Origin: CAVSLM01 sp963728895
Lineage (GTDB): Bacteria; Pseudomonadota; Gammaproteobacteria; JBBQDK01
Assembly (NCBI GenBank): GCA_963728895.1
Contig: CAVSLM010000004.1
Span: forward strand, 175,899 to 239,898
Direction: 5' to 3'
DNA: 64,000 nucleotides
A model generated the notes under the pieces. It was not told the origin of the DNA. It worked only from the letters and a program-made list of their open reading frames with translations, and ran no database searches. The stretch's first letter is position 1. The number at the start of each line of letters is the position of its first letter. A program made the position numbers and the translations under genes. Below are positions 18,134-26,236 of this stretch, piece after piece.

Positions 18134-19544
18134 GCGGGACCATATCTGGGTAATTGACGACGATCGCTCGATCCGCTGGGTGCTGGAGAAGGCGCTGCGG
18201 CATGCGGAAATGGACGTCGATTGCTTCGAGACGGCAAACGGCATTCTGGAGGGGCTGGCGCGCAACCAGCCGGACGCCATCATCACCGACATCCGCATGC
18301 CGGGACTGGACGGTCTGCAGTTGCTCGAGCGTATCCACGCCAACTATCCGGCCCTGCCGGTGATCATCATGACGGCGCATTCCGACCTGGACAGCGCCGT
18401 ATCCGCCTACCAGGGCGGAGCCTTCGAATATCTGCCCAAGCCCTTCGACGTGGACGAAGCCGTGGAGCTGGTGCGCCGCGCCGTTGAGCACCGGCGCCAG
18501 CAACGCCCCGACCAGGACAACGGCGGCCAGGCCGAAACACCGGAGATCATTGGCGAGGCGCCCGCCATGCAGGAAGTTTTTCGCGCCATCGGCCGGCTGT
18601 CGCGCTCCAACATCACCGTGCTTATCAACGGTGAATCCGGGACCGGCAAGGAGCTCGTGGCGCGGGCGCTGCACCGCCACAGTCCACGCGCCGATCAGCC
18701 CTTCATCGCCCTCAACATGGCAGCCATTCCCCGTGACCTGCTGGAGTCGGAGCTTTTCGGTCATGAGCGCGGTGCATTTACCGGTGCCCAGACCATGCGC
18801 CGCGGACGTTTCGAGCAAGCCGACCACGGCAGCCTGTTCCTGGACGAGATCGGTGACATGCCGGCCGAGCTGCAGACGCGCCTGCTGCGCGTGCTCTCGG
18901 ACGGGGAGTTCTACCGCGTGGGCGGCCACACTGCACTCAAGGTCGACGTGCGCATCATCGCCGCAACCCACCAGGATCTCGAGGAGAGGGTGAAGGACGG
19001 CCGGTTTCGTGAAGACCTGTTCCACCGGCTCAATGTCATCCGCATCCACATTCCGCCCCTGCGGGAGCGGCGCGAGGACATCGCACAGCTGGCGCGTTTC
19101 TTCCTGCGCCGTGCGGCAGAAGAGCTCGCGGTGGAGACCAAAGCGATGCGCCCCGAGACCGAGGAGTACCTGTGCCGGCTGGACTGGCCGGGCAACGTGC
19201 GCCAGCTGGAGAACACCTGCCGCTGGCTGACGGTCATGGGCTCGGCCCGCGACATCCACGTACGGGACCTGCCGCCGGAGCTGCGTAGCGGCGATGCCAT
19301 GGCGACAGGCACCACCGAGGACTGGGAGGCGGGACTGCAACGTTGGGCGGAGCAGCGCCTGGCGCGCGGTGACAACGGCCTGCTGGATCGCGCAACACCG
19401 GTGTTCGAGCGCATCCTGATTGAAGCCGCGCTGCGGCGCACCGGCGGCCGGCGCCAGGAAGCAGCGCGGCTCCTTGGCTGGGGGCGCAATACCCTGACGC
19501 GCAAGATCAAGGAGCTGGGAATGGAGCAGGCGGCGGTGGACTGA
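18126..19544 (+). CDS. glnG: Nitrogen regulation response regulator NtrC
   Basis: NtrC activates sigma-54 promoters during nitrogen limitation. The 472 residues contain a receiver domain with phospho-acceptor Asp55 (IITDIRMPG), and an AAA+ domain with Walker A GESGTGKE, the sigma-54 contact loop GAFTGA and LFLDEIGDM. A Fis-type helix-turn-helix closes the protein (RRQEAARLLGWGRNTLTRKI). The likely targets in this window are the paired sites before glnA and the one before ntrB. Start ATG 18126 overlaps ntrB. Confidence 0.97.
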   Translation: MNKRDHIWVIDDDRSIRWVLEKALRHAEMDVDCFETANGILEGLARNQPDAIITDIRMPGLDGLQLLERIHANYPALPVIIMTAHSDLDSAVSAYQGGAFEYLPKPFDVDEAVELVRRAVEHRRQQRPDQDNGGQAETPEIIGEAPAMQEVFRAIGRLSRSNITVLINGESGTGKELVARALHRHSPRADQPFIALNMAAIPRDLLESELFGHERGAFTGAQTMRRGRFEQADHGSLFLDEIGDMPAELQTRLLRVLSDGEFYRVGGHTALKVDVRIIAATHQDLEERVKDGRFREDLFHRLNVIRIHIPPLRERREDIAQLARFFLRRAAEELAVETKAMRPETEEYLCRLDWPGNVRQLENTCRWLTVMGSARDIHVRDLPPELRSGDAMATGTTEDWEAGLQRWAEQRLARGDNGLLDRATPVFERILIEAALRRTGGRRQEAARLLGWGRNTLTRKIKELGMEQAAVD

Positions 19545-19558
19545 ACCGCCGGGGTTAC

Positions 19559-20542
19559 TCAGCTCCCGCAGACTGCGCTCGCCCCGTTCAGCACCAGGCT
19601 GCCGGTGAGCTGCCCGACCTCCGCCAGGCGGTGACGCTCGAGGTACTCGACGACGCCGCGATTGATGCGCGGCAGGATCAGCGGGTCGTAAAACAGCGCC
19701 GTGCCGACGCCGACGGCGCTGGCGCCTGCAATCAGGAATTGCAGTGCATCCTCGGCAGAGGCCACGCCGCCCTGCCCGATAATGGGAATGCCGTGCGCAC
19801 GACAGACCTGATACACCTGATGCACCTTGAGCAGGGCGATGGGCTTGATGGCCGGACCGGAAAGTCCGCCCTGGTTGTTGCCGATCACCGGCACGCGGCT
19901 CTCGATGTCGACGGCCATGCCCATGAGCGTATTGATGACAGAAAAGCCGTCGGTACCGGCATCGATGCAGCGCCGCGCATTTTCGGCGATGTCGCTCTGA
20001 TTGGGTGACAGCTTGGTGATCAGCGGCTTCTCGGTCACCGCACGGCAAGCCTGAACCACACGCGCGGACATGTCCGGGTCGTTGCCGAATGCGACGCCGC
20101 CTTGCTTCACGTTTGGACAGGAGATATTGATCTCGATGGCGTCGATCGGCGAATCGTCGAAGCGCTGCGTGACCGTTACGTATTCCTCCACCGTCGAGCC
20201 CGAAACGTTCGCGATGAAGCGCGTCTCGCTGAAATCGAGCTGCGGCAGGATGTGACCGACGACATGATCGACCCCGGGATTCTGCAGGCCGATCGCATTC
20301 AACATCCCGGCCGGCGTTTCGCACACGCGGTGCGGTGGATTGCCCAGGCGCGGCTCCAGCGTGGTGCCTTTGAGGCAGATGGCGCCGGCGTCACGGTTCG
20401 AGAAGCCCGCCACACGCGTGTATTCCGCGCCGAAGCCCACGCACCCCGACAGCAGCACCAGCGGTGTGCGAAACTGCATGCCGCAAAACTCCACGGCGAG
20501 GCGCTGAAGTTCCTCGGGGTCGAGGGGCTGCTCGATGTGCAT
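19559..20542 (-). CDS. pyrD: Dihydroorotate dehydrogenase, class 1B type
   Basis: Oxidises dihydroorotate to orotate in pyrimidine synthesis. The 327 residues are those of a soluble class 1 enzyme: ETPAGMLNAIGLQNPGV, the catalytic-loop Cys in NISCPNVKQGG (class 1B) and NTLMGMAVDIESR. There is no N-terminal membrane helix as in the quinone-linked class 2 enzyme usual in gammaproteobacteria. Class 1B enzymes normally pair with the PyrK electron-transfer subunit, which is not in this window. AGGAG six bases before ATG 20542 supports the start, and this site overlaps the end of a repeat element. Confidence 0.9.
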   Translation of the reverse strand: MHIEQPLDPEELQRLAVEFCGMQFRTPLVLLSGCVGFGAEYTRVAGFSNRDAGAICLKGTTLEPRLGNPPHRVCETPAGMLNAIGLQNPGVDHVVGHILPQLDFSETRFIANVSGSTVEEYVTVTQRFDDSPIDAIEINISCPNVKQGGVAFGNDPDMSARVVQACRAVTEKPLITKLSPNQSDIAENARRCIDAGTDGFSVINTLMGMAVDIESRVPVIGNNQGGLSGPAIKPIALLKVHQVYQVCRAHGIPIIGQGGVASAEDALQFLIAGASAVGVGTALFYDPLILPRINRGVVEYLERHRLAEVGQLTGSLVLNGASAVCGS

Positions 20543-20551
20543 CGAGCGCTC

Positions 20552-20813
20552 CTAGCCCGGAAATTTCACCAGCCAGCCGGCGGCTGGCCAACAAGTGAAT
20601 GGATCGCGAGGAAGATCTGGCATTTTTCACGGCATCCGAACGATGACACCCTGTTTACGCCGCCGGCCTATCCCGGTTCTGGCGGTTTCTCGCTCGCCCT
20701 GGATGGGTCTTCACTCAACGGGTGGCTACGGCTACCCCTTGCGCTCCAGCCCGGCACCAGGACGGCTGCGAATTCCGCCCGCTCCCGGGATGCTGGTGAG
20801 ATTTCCGGGCTGG
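20552..20813 (+). mobile_element. 262-bp MITE-like element, copy A
   Basis: The left end CTAGCCCGGAAATTTCACC and right end GGTGAGATTTCCGGGCTGG are inverted repeats of each other. The element has no plausible coding capacity. It shares sequence along its full length with the copy at 32911-33172, and both span exactly 262 bp from CTAG to its equivalent. Inside are a subterminal palindrome (GCCAGCC-GGC-GGCTGGC) and a central imperfect palindrome near 20717-20740. Its left end lies nine bases before the pyrD start and forms part of that gene's Shine-Dalgarno. Confidence 0.85.
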
Positions 20814-20866
20814 CGCGCGGCGACCGCCGCCGGTTCCGGTTGACGAGTGCAAGGGCCCGTACGCCG

Positions 20867-21358
20867 ATGTTTCATGTCGTCCTCTATCAGCCCGAGATAC
20901 CGCCCAACACCGGCAACATCATACGCCTGTGTGCGAACACGGGCGCCGGGCTGCACCTGATCGCACCGCTGGGTTTCGTCCTCGAGGACCGGCGGCTGCG
21001 CCGGGCCGGACTGGATTATCGCGAATGGGCCGAGGTACGCGAGCATCCGCACTGGGAAGCGTTTCTCGCTGCCGTGTGCCCGACGCGCGTTCTCGCCTGT
21101 TCAACGCGTGGTCGGACCGCCTACACGGATGTGCACTACGGCCGCGGTGATGCGCTGCTCTTCGGACCCGAAACCCGCGGCCTGCCCGCGGCACTGCTTC
21201 AGGCACTGCCTCAAGCCCATGTGCTGCGGGTGCCCATGGTACCCGGCAGCCGCAGCCTCAATCTGTCCAATGCGGTTGCGGTGGTGCTCTACGAGGCCTG
21301 GCGCCAAAATGCTTTCGGCGGTGCCGCGGGCCCGGGATGCTGGAGATCTCCGGGCTAG
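20867..21358 (+). CDS. trmL: tRNA (cytidine(34)-2'-O)-methyltransferase TrmL
   Basis: A SPOUT-family methyltransferase that methylates the wobble ribose of two leucine tRNAs. The 163 residues open with MFHVVLYQPEIPPNTGNIIR and carry the SPOUT knot motifs LLFGPETRGLP and VPMVPGSRSLNLSNAVAV. The last ten residues (GPGCWRSPG region) are encoded by a repeat remnant, so the natural C-terminus has been replaced, and the TAG stop is the CTAG of that repeat. The catalytic core is complete, so the enzyme is probably active. Confidence 0.94.
   Translation: MFHVVLYQPEIPPNTGNIIRLCANTGAGLHLIAPLGFVLEDRRLRRAGLDYREWAEVREHPHWEAFLAAVCPTRVLACSTRGRTAYTDVHYGRGDALLFGPETRGLPAALLQALPQAHVLRVPMVPGSRSLNLSNAVAVVLYEAWRQNAFGGAAGPGCWRSPG
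21329..21358 (+). repeat. Right-end remnant of the CTAG-flanked repeat inside the trmL 3' end
   Basis: CCCGGGATGCTGGAGATCTCCGGGCTAG corresponds to the last 30 bases of the full copies, with three bases deleted. It forms the last codons and stop of trmL. Its terminal CTAG is also the first four bases of the palindromic element that follows. Confidence 0.65.
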
Positions 21359-21455
21359 TGTAGTGTTGCACGCAGTGCGGAACATACGAGTCCCGTGTAA
21401 CCACAGGGACTTCGTCCCCGTTACACGTCTCGTCAAGATTGCACCACTGCACTAG
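21355..21455. mobile_element. 101-bp palindromic CTAG-ended element between convergent genes
   Basis: CTAGTGTAGTGTTGCA (21355-21370) and TGCACCACTGCACTAG (21440-21455) are 16-base inverted repeats with two mismatches. The centre folds into a second hairpin: GTGTAAC (21395) with GTTACAC (21420), enclosing GGGAC-TTC-GTCCC. The left CTAG gives the trmL stop and the right CTAG, read on the minus strand, gives the gpsA stop. It may act as a bidirectional terminator hairpin, though no T-run is present. Only one copy is seen in the window. Confidence 0.65.
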
Positions 21456-22459
21456 AGCCGTTCCGGCTTGAGCTCGCGCGTGAGCAGGGCGTGCACGGCA
21501 TCGCGCGGTGGCAACGTCTCGTACAGCACCCGGCACACCTGCTCACAAATCGGCATTTCCACTCCTGCCCGTGCGGCGAGCCGGCTCACTTCGCGGGCGG
21601 CCTGTACCCCTTCGACCACCTGGTCGATCTCATCCAGCGCCTCCTCCAGACGCTCGCCGCGCGCGAGCGCGAGGCCCATGCGGCGGTTGCGCGATTGATC
21701 GTCGGTGCAGGTGAGCACCAGGTCGCCAAGCCCGGCCAGTCCCATGAACGTCTCGCGATCGCCACCCAGCGCACGCCCCAGCCGCATCATCTCGGCCAAC
21801 CCGCGCGTGATCAGTGCTGCCCGGCTGTTCGCGCCGTAGCCGAGACCGTCGGCGATACCCGCCGCTATGGCCAGCACGTTCTTCACCGCGCCGCCCAGAC
21901 CGACGCCGATCATGTCTTCGCTGGTGTAGGCGCGGAATGTGTCGTTGTGAAAACGCTCGGCGAGATCGGTCGCGAATGCGGCGCTGGTCGAAGCCACGGT
22001 GATTGCGGTGGGGAGACCCGCCGCGACCTCGCGCGCAAAAGTGGGACCGGACATCACCGCAGCCTCGACGGCACTTCCCAGCACTTCCTCGGCCACCTCG
22101 TGCAGCAGCTTCCCGGAGCCTGTTTCCAGACCCTTGGTGGCCCACACCAGCCGTGCGCCGGAAGGCAGATGCGGTCGCAGCCGTTGCAGCAGCTCGCGAA
22201 AGCCGTGGCTCGGCACCACGACCAGGACAGCCGCCGCGCCCCGAACCGCCGCCTCGAGGCGCGGCTCGATCACCAGGCGCTCTGGAAACTTGACTCCCGG
22301 AAGATAACGCGCATTGCAGCGAGCGCCGGCGAGCTGTGTCATGGCGTGCATCTCCCGGCCCCACAGCAGCGTGCGATGACCGTTGCGTGCCAGCAGCACC
22401 GCGAGCGCCGTGCCCCACGAGCCGGCGCCCAGCACGGCAAACGGCGCCTGGGCGTTCAC
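21452..22459 (-). CDS. gpsA: Glycerol-3-phosphate dehydrogenase [NAD(P)+]
   Basis: Makes sn-glycerol-3-phosphate for phospholipids from dihydroxyacetone phosphate. The 335 residues show the Rossmann motif VLGAGSWGTALAVLLARNG, then SGPTFAREVAAGLPTA and the catalytic region GGAVKNVLAIAAGIADGLGYG. The start is GTG at 22459 (MNAQAPFAVLGAG). The stop TAG is supplied by the end of the palindromic element. In the usual gammaproteobacterial order it follows secB, as here. Confidence 0.97.
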   Translation of the reverse strand: MNAQAPFAVLGAGSWGTALAVLLARNGHRTLLWGREMHAMTQLAGARCNARYLPGVKFPERLVIEPRLEAAVRGAAAVLVVVPSHGFRELLQRLRPHLPSGARLVWATKGLETGSGKLLHEVAEEVLGSAVEAAVMSGPTFAREVAAGLPTAITVASTSAAFATDLAERFHNDTFRAYTSEDMIGVGLGGAVKNVLAIAAGIADGLGYGANSRAALITRGLAEMMRLGRALGGDRETFMGLAGLGDLVLTCTDDQSRNRRMGLALARGERLEEALDEIDQVVEGVQAAREVSRLAARAGVEMPICEQVCRVLYETLPPRDAVHALLTRELKPERL

Positions 22460-22513
22460 GGGTACTGCCCGCGCGCCGGTGTCGACCCGGGACGAGGGTG
22501 CCGGACCAGGCGA

Positions 22514-22981
22514 CTACTGTGGCGTCGCCGGTGCCGCCTGCGCGTGCTGTTGCAGCTGCTGGGCGTACAGGGCATCGAAATTGACGGGCGCCAGATACAG
22601 CGGCGGGAAACCGCCCTTGCCGATCAGATCGGCGACCGCTTCGCGTGCGAAGGGGAACAACAGATTGGGGCAGTAGCTGCCGAGCATGCCACCCGCTTCC
22701 CGTTCATTGAATCCCTGCACCACGAACACGCCGGCCTGATGCACCTCGACCAGGTAGGCGGTCTTGTCGCCGAGCTGTGCCGTGACAGTCAGCGATAGCA
22801 CGACTTCATACACCCCCTCGTTGATGGTACTGGTCTTGCTCCCCAACTGCAGGTTGATCTCCGGCTCCCACTTGGCAAGAAAGATCGCGGGTGCATTGGA
22901 GGTTTCGAAGGAAGCATCCTTGATGAAAATCTTCTGGATGCCGAACTGCTGTTGCCCGTCGGTGGGCTGCTGATTTGCCAT
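22514..22981 (-). CDS. secB: Protein-export chaperone SecB
   Basis: SecB keeps preproteins unfolded and delivers them to SecA. 155 residues, typical length. Conserved stretches include FGIQKIFIKDASFETSNAP, the acidic-hydrophobic groove sequences and CPNLLFPFAREAVADLIGKG, FPPLYLAPVNFDALY. ATG at 22981 (MANQQPTDGQQQ) has GAGGGG upstream. Its presence itself points to a proteobacterium. Confidence 0.97.
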   Translation of the reverse strand: MANQQPTDGQQQFGIQKIFIKDASFETSNAPAIFLAKWEPEINLQLGSKTSTINEGVYEVVLSLTVTAQLGDKTAYLVEVHQAGVFVVQGFNEREAGGMLGSYCPNLLFPFAREAVADLIGKGGFPPLYLAPVNFDALYAQQLQQHAQAAPATPQ

Positions 22982-23038
22982 GAGGGGTTCCCGTAGTTCT
23001 CGCCGCCACAGCGCACTGGCGGACAAAGTCCGGGCATT

Positions 23039-23473
23039 TTAAAGGGACTGCCGGACCCAGGCCAGAAGATTCGGCAGGTCCATCGCGCCGGAAACGCGGG
23101 CCAGCTCCCGAGCGCGCGCAAAGAGAATGAGCGTGGGGATGCCGCGGATCTGGTGCTCGGCGGCGAGCTGCGGGTGCTGTTCGGTATCGACCTTGCCCAG
23201 CCTAACGCCGGGTTCGAGCTCCGCGGCAGCGCGTTCGAACACCGGCGCCATCATCTTGCAGGGACCGCACCAGGTAGCCCAGAAATCCACCAGCACGGGG
23301 ATGTCGTTGCGGTTGACGTGCCGATGGAAATTGGCCTGGGTGAGCACCATGGGATGGTGGTCGAACAGGAGCTTGTGGCACTTGCCGCACTTGGCCTCAT
23401 CCGCCCTGCGTTGCGGCGGTAGTCGGTTGACGCTGTCACAATGTGGGCAGACCACGTGCGGAGTATCGGGCAT
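23039..23473 (-). CDS. trxC: Thioredoxin 2 (TrxC type)
   Basis: A 144-residue thioredoxin with an N-terminal zinc finger (Cys9, Cys12, Cys29, Cys32 in CPHC and CGKC) and active site WCGPC (Cys69, Cys72), the layout of TrxC. It reduces protein disulfides, and the zinc finger tunes redox potential. In many gammaproteobacteria the gene between the rhodanese and secB is the glutaredoxin grxC. Here a thioredoxin occupies that place. Confidence 0.92.
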   Translation of the reverse strand: MPDTPHVVCPHCDSVNRLPPQRRADEAKCGKCHKLLFDHHPMVLTQANFHRHVNRNDIPVLVDFWATWCGPCKMMAPVFERAAAELEPGVRLGKVDTEQHPQLAAEHQIRGIPTLILFARARELARVSGAMDLPNLLAWVRQSL

Positions 23474-23511
23474 CGGCGCTCAGTCCTCCGAAACGGCGGG
23501 CAGGCAGTTCG

Positions 23512-23946
23512 CTACTTCTTGCGGCGCACCGGCAGGTTGGAATCACGCCATGCGGCCATCCCACCGGCGAGATTATAGACAGGATCGAATCCGTGGCGAC
23601 GCAGGAGACTCCCGGCCCGCAGGGAACGATGCCCGCTGCGGCACAGGGCAATCAACGGCCGCGATCGATACTTGTCCAGCTCGGTCAGCCGGTGCGGCAG
23701 TGCGCTGAGTGGGATGTGGACCGAGCTCGCGATGTGTCCCTGACTGTACTCGTCGGGTTCGCGCACGTCGAGCAGCACGGCATTCTGATGGTTCATGAGC
23801 TGCACCGCTTCGAGCGGCGGAACGTCCTTCAGCCCCTGCAGGCGGCGCGCAACCTCCGTGCCGACGAGCAGCGCAAGAATGACCACCAGTGCCAGGAACA
23901 ACGCCCAATGATTGACGACGAACTGCGCGAGCTGATGGGTCATCAC
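23512..23946 (-). CDS. Membrane-anchored rhodanese-like protein (YibN type)
   Basis: 144 residues: one N-terminal membrane helix (ALFLALVVILALLVG), then a rhodanese domain with the active Cys102 in the loop LCRSGHRS. Such proteins carry persulfide sulfur at the membrane. Orthologues (YibN) sit upstream of grxC-secB in Escherichia coli. The start may be either of two adjacent Met codons. Confidence 0.9.
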   Translation of the reverse strand: MMTHQLAQFVVNHWALFLALVVILALLVGTEVARRLQGLKDVPPLEAVQLMNHQNAVLLDVREPDEYSQGHIASSVHIPLSALPHRLTELDKYRSRPLIALCRSGHRSLRAGSLLRRHGFDPVYNLAGGMAAWRDSNLPVRRKK

Positions 23947-24074
23947 CTACCTGTGGCGCGCGGAATCAGGGTAATGGAGCTTACAGCAGAATTGTGAAGG
24001 GAGGTGACTGCGCCGAGGCATGGGGAACGTGCGTTGAAGAGGCGGCGCGGCAATGAGCCCGTCGTGCCGCGGAC

Positions 24075-24434
24075 CTACGAATCGGAGCAGAACACCTCGC
24101 GCATCATGCTGATCAGACGTAGCGTACGCGCGTCTCCGACGCGATAGTAAACGCGATTGGCGTCCTTGCGCGAAGCCAGTATGCCCTTGTCGCGCAGTAT
24201 GGCCAGATGCTGGGAGATGTTGCTCTGCGAGGTGCCCACGTGATCCACGATGTCCTGCACGCTGACCTCTTTGTCCCCCAGGGTGCACAGTATTTTCAGG
24301 CGCAAGGGATGTGCCATGGCCTTGAGCGACCTCGACGCGCGGTCGATGTCTTCCTCGCGCGTGATGAGGTCAACGGTCATCGGTGAGAGTTCCGAGTCGG
24401 TGCCGAAGGCAAATTTCTCGATATTACACGTCAT
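24075..24434 (-). CDS. ArsR/SmtB-family transcriptional regulator
   Basis: About 119 residues with a winged helix: SLKAMAHPLRLKILCTLGDKEVSVQDIVDHVGTSQSNISQHLAILRDKGIL. Cysteines at the recognition-helix side (ILCTLG) and C-terminus (VFCSDS) could sense thiol or persulfide state, but a metal or no ligand is equally possible. The neighbouring rhodanese and thioredoxin favour a sulfur or redox role (inference). The start is placed at ATG 24434 (MTCNIEKF); ATG 24380 (MTVDLITREED) is an alternative. A TATAAT lies upstream on the same strand. Confidence 0.85.
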   Translation of the reverse strand: MTCNIEKFAFGTDSELSPMTVDLITREEDIDRASRSLKAMAHPLRLKILCTLGDKEVSVQDIVDHVGTSQSNISQHLAILRDKGILASRKDANRVYYRVGDARTLRLISMMREVFCSDS

Positions 24435-24477
24435 CGTCAGATAACCATTTGCGGCAGTAGCCTTCAATAAGGTTTAC

Positions 24478-24483
24478 ATTATA
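24478..24483 (-). promoter_or_regulatory. Candidate -10 box for the ArsR gene
   Basis: Read on the minus strand, the six bases are a perfect TATAAT, 44 bases before the preferred ArsR ATG. No good -35 at 17 bases. Directly upstream, 24498-24515 is a near-palindrome, TTGAAAAGCTTTTTTCAA, placed where a repressor could act on this promoter or on gpmI. Confidence 0.4.
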
Positions 24484-24615
24484 CAAGAATGCTGTGGTTG
24501 AAAAGCTTTTTTCAAGCATAGTCGCACCATCGACGGCGCTCTTGATGTGGGCGTTCTGGTCCCACCGGCCGAATCAAGTTAGACTCATGGGGCTGATTTG
24601 TCACTCGCAGACCCC

Positions 24616-26193
24616 ATGCCCGCCAAGCCCAGACCCATGGTCCTCATCGTCCTGGACGGTTGGGGATACAGTGAAAACCACGAGCACAATGCCATTCATA
24701 GCGCCCGCAAACCGGTCTGGGACCGGTTGTGGCGAGACTATCCCCACACCCTGATCCGCACCTCCGGACCGGACGTCGGTCTGCCGGCAGCCCAGATGGG
24801 CAACTCCGAGGTGGGCCACCTCAACCTGGGTGCGGGGCGGGTGGTTTATCAGGAGTTCACCCGGGTGAGCCGGGCCATCAAGACCGGTTCCTTCTTTACC
24901 AACCGTACCCTGACCGACGCCGTAGACGCCACCAGGGCTTCCGGTAAGGCCCTGCATATCCTGGGCTTGCTTTCGCCGGGGGGGGTTCACAGCCATGAGG
25001 ATCACATCCACGCCATGGCCGAGCTGGCGGTGCGTCGCGGTGCGCCGCAGGTCTATCTGCATGCCTTTCTGGACGGGCGCGATACCGCCCCGCAGAGCGC
25101 GGCGGCCTCCATCAGCGCCATGGAGCAGCACTTCGCCGCGCTCGGCGGTGGACGCATCGCCTCCATCATCGGGCGCTACTACGCCATGGACCGCGACCAC
25201 CGCTGGCCACGCATCCAGGCCGCCTACGATCTGATTACGGCCGGCATGACACCATTTCGCGCCGACACGGCGAGCGCCGGACTGCAGCTCGCCTACCAGC
25301 GCGGCGAGACCGATGAGTTCGTGCAGGCTACGCGCATCGCCGCGCCGGGCACGCCGGTGCTGGAAATGGACGATGGCGATGGGGTGGTATTCATGAACTA
25401 TCGTTCCGATCGCGCAAGGCAGATCACCCGGCCATTCATCGAGCCGGACTTCGATGGCTTCGAACGCCGCGCCACTCCCTGCCTCGACCGCTTCGTCAGC
25501 CTGACCGAATACAGCAAGGAATTCGACGTGCCGGTGGCATTCCCACCCGAGCGCCTGAGCAATGGCTTCGCCGAATACATCGCCAAGCAGGGATTGCGCC
25601 AGCTGCACCTGGCCGAGACCGAGAAATACGCACACGTCACCTTCTTCTTCAACGGCGGCATCGAGACGCCGTTCGAGGGCGAAACGCGCGTGCTGGTCCC
25701 CTCGCCGAACGTGGGTACCTACGACGAACAGCCGGAAATGAGTGCCTTCGAGGTGACCGGGCACCTGGTGGATGCAATTCTCGGCGGGGAATACGACGCC
25801 GTCATCTGTAATTTCGCCAACCCGGATATGGTGGGTCATACCGGCAACTTCGAAGCCGCCGTACGCGCGATCGAAGCCGTCGACCGCTGCCTGGGGCGCA
25901 TCGTCGAGGCGCTGCATCGGGTGGGAGGCGAAGCGATCGTCACGGCCGACCACGGCAATGCCGAACAGATGCGGGGGCGCGATACCGGCCAGGCGCATAC
26001 CGCCCATACCACGAATCCGGTGCCGTTCATCTACATCGGCCGGCAGGCACGCCTCGCGCCCACCGGTGCGCTGTCCGACGTCGCTCCGAGCATGCTGTAC
26101 CTCATGGGCCTCGACCAGCCGGCGGAGATGACCGGAACCTCGCTGGTCGAGCTGGCAAGCGTATCCGACCGGCGCACTGCCGCCGCCGAATGA
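24616..26193 (+). CDS. gpmI: 2,3-bisphosphoglycerate-independent phosphoglycerate mutase
   Basis: Interconverts 3- and 2-phosphoglycerate in glycolysis using two Mn ions. 525 residues. The metal and phosphoserine motifs of the alkaline phosphatase superfamily are present: VLIVLDGWGYSE, AAQMGNSEVGHLNLGAGR with the phosphorylated Ser, VHSHEDHIHAM, GRYYAMDRD and TADHGNAEQM. ATG 24616 (MPAKPRPMVLIVLDGWG) is preferred to the upstream TTG at 24598. It heads the conserved gpmI-envC-ctpA-yibQ run. Confidence 0.97.
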   Translation: MPAKPRPMVLIVLDGWGYSENHEHNAIHSARKPVWDRLWRDYPHTLIRTSGPDVGLPAAQMGNSEVGHLNLGAGRVVYQEFTRVSRAIKTGSFFTNRTLTDAVDATRASGKALHILGLLSPGGVHSHEDHIHAMAELAVRRGAPQVYLHAFLDGRDTAPQSAAASISAMEQHFAALGGGRIASIIGRYYAMDRDHRWPRIQAAYDLITAGMTPFRADTASAGLQLAYQRGETDEFVQATRIAAPGTPVLEMDDGDGVVFMNYRSDRARQITRPFIEPDFDGFERRATPCLDRFVSLTEYSKEFDVPVAFPPERLSNGFAEYIAKQGLRQLHLAETEKYAHVTFFFNGGIETPFEGETRVLVPSPNVGTYDEQPEMSAFEVTGHLVDAILGGEYDAVICNFANPDMVGHTGNFEAAVRAIEAVDRCLGRIVEALHRVGGEAIVTADHGNAEQMRGRDTGQAHTAHTTNPVPFIYIGRQARLAPTGALSDVAPSMLYLMGLDQPAEMTGTSLVELASVSDRRTAAAE

Positions 26194-26236
26194 GCACCGG
26201 GGCTCCGCCGTCCGCGGCAGACACTCCGCGGGCAAA

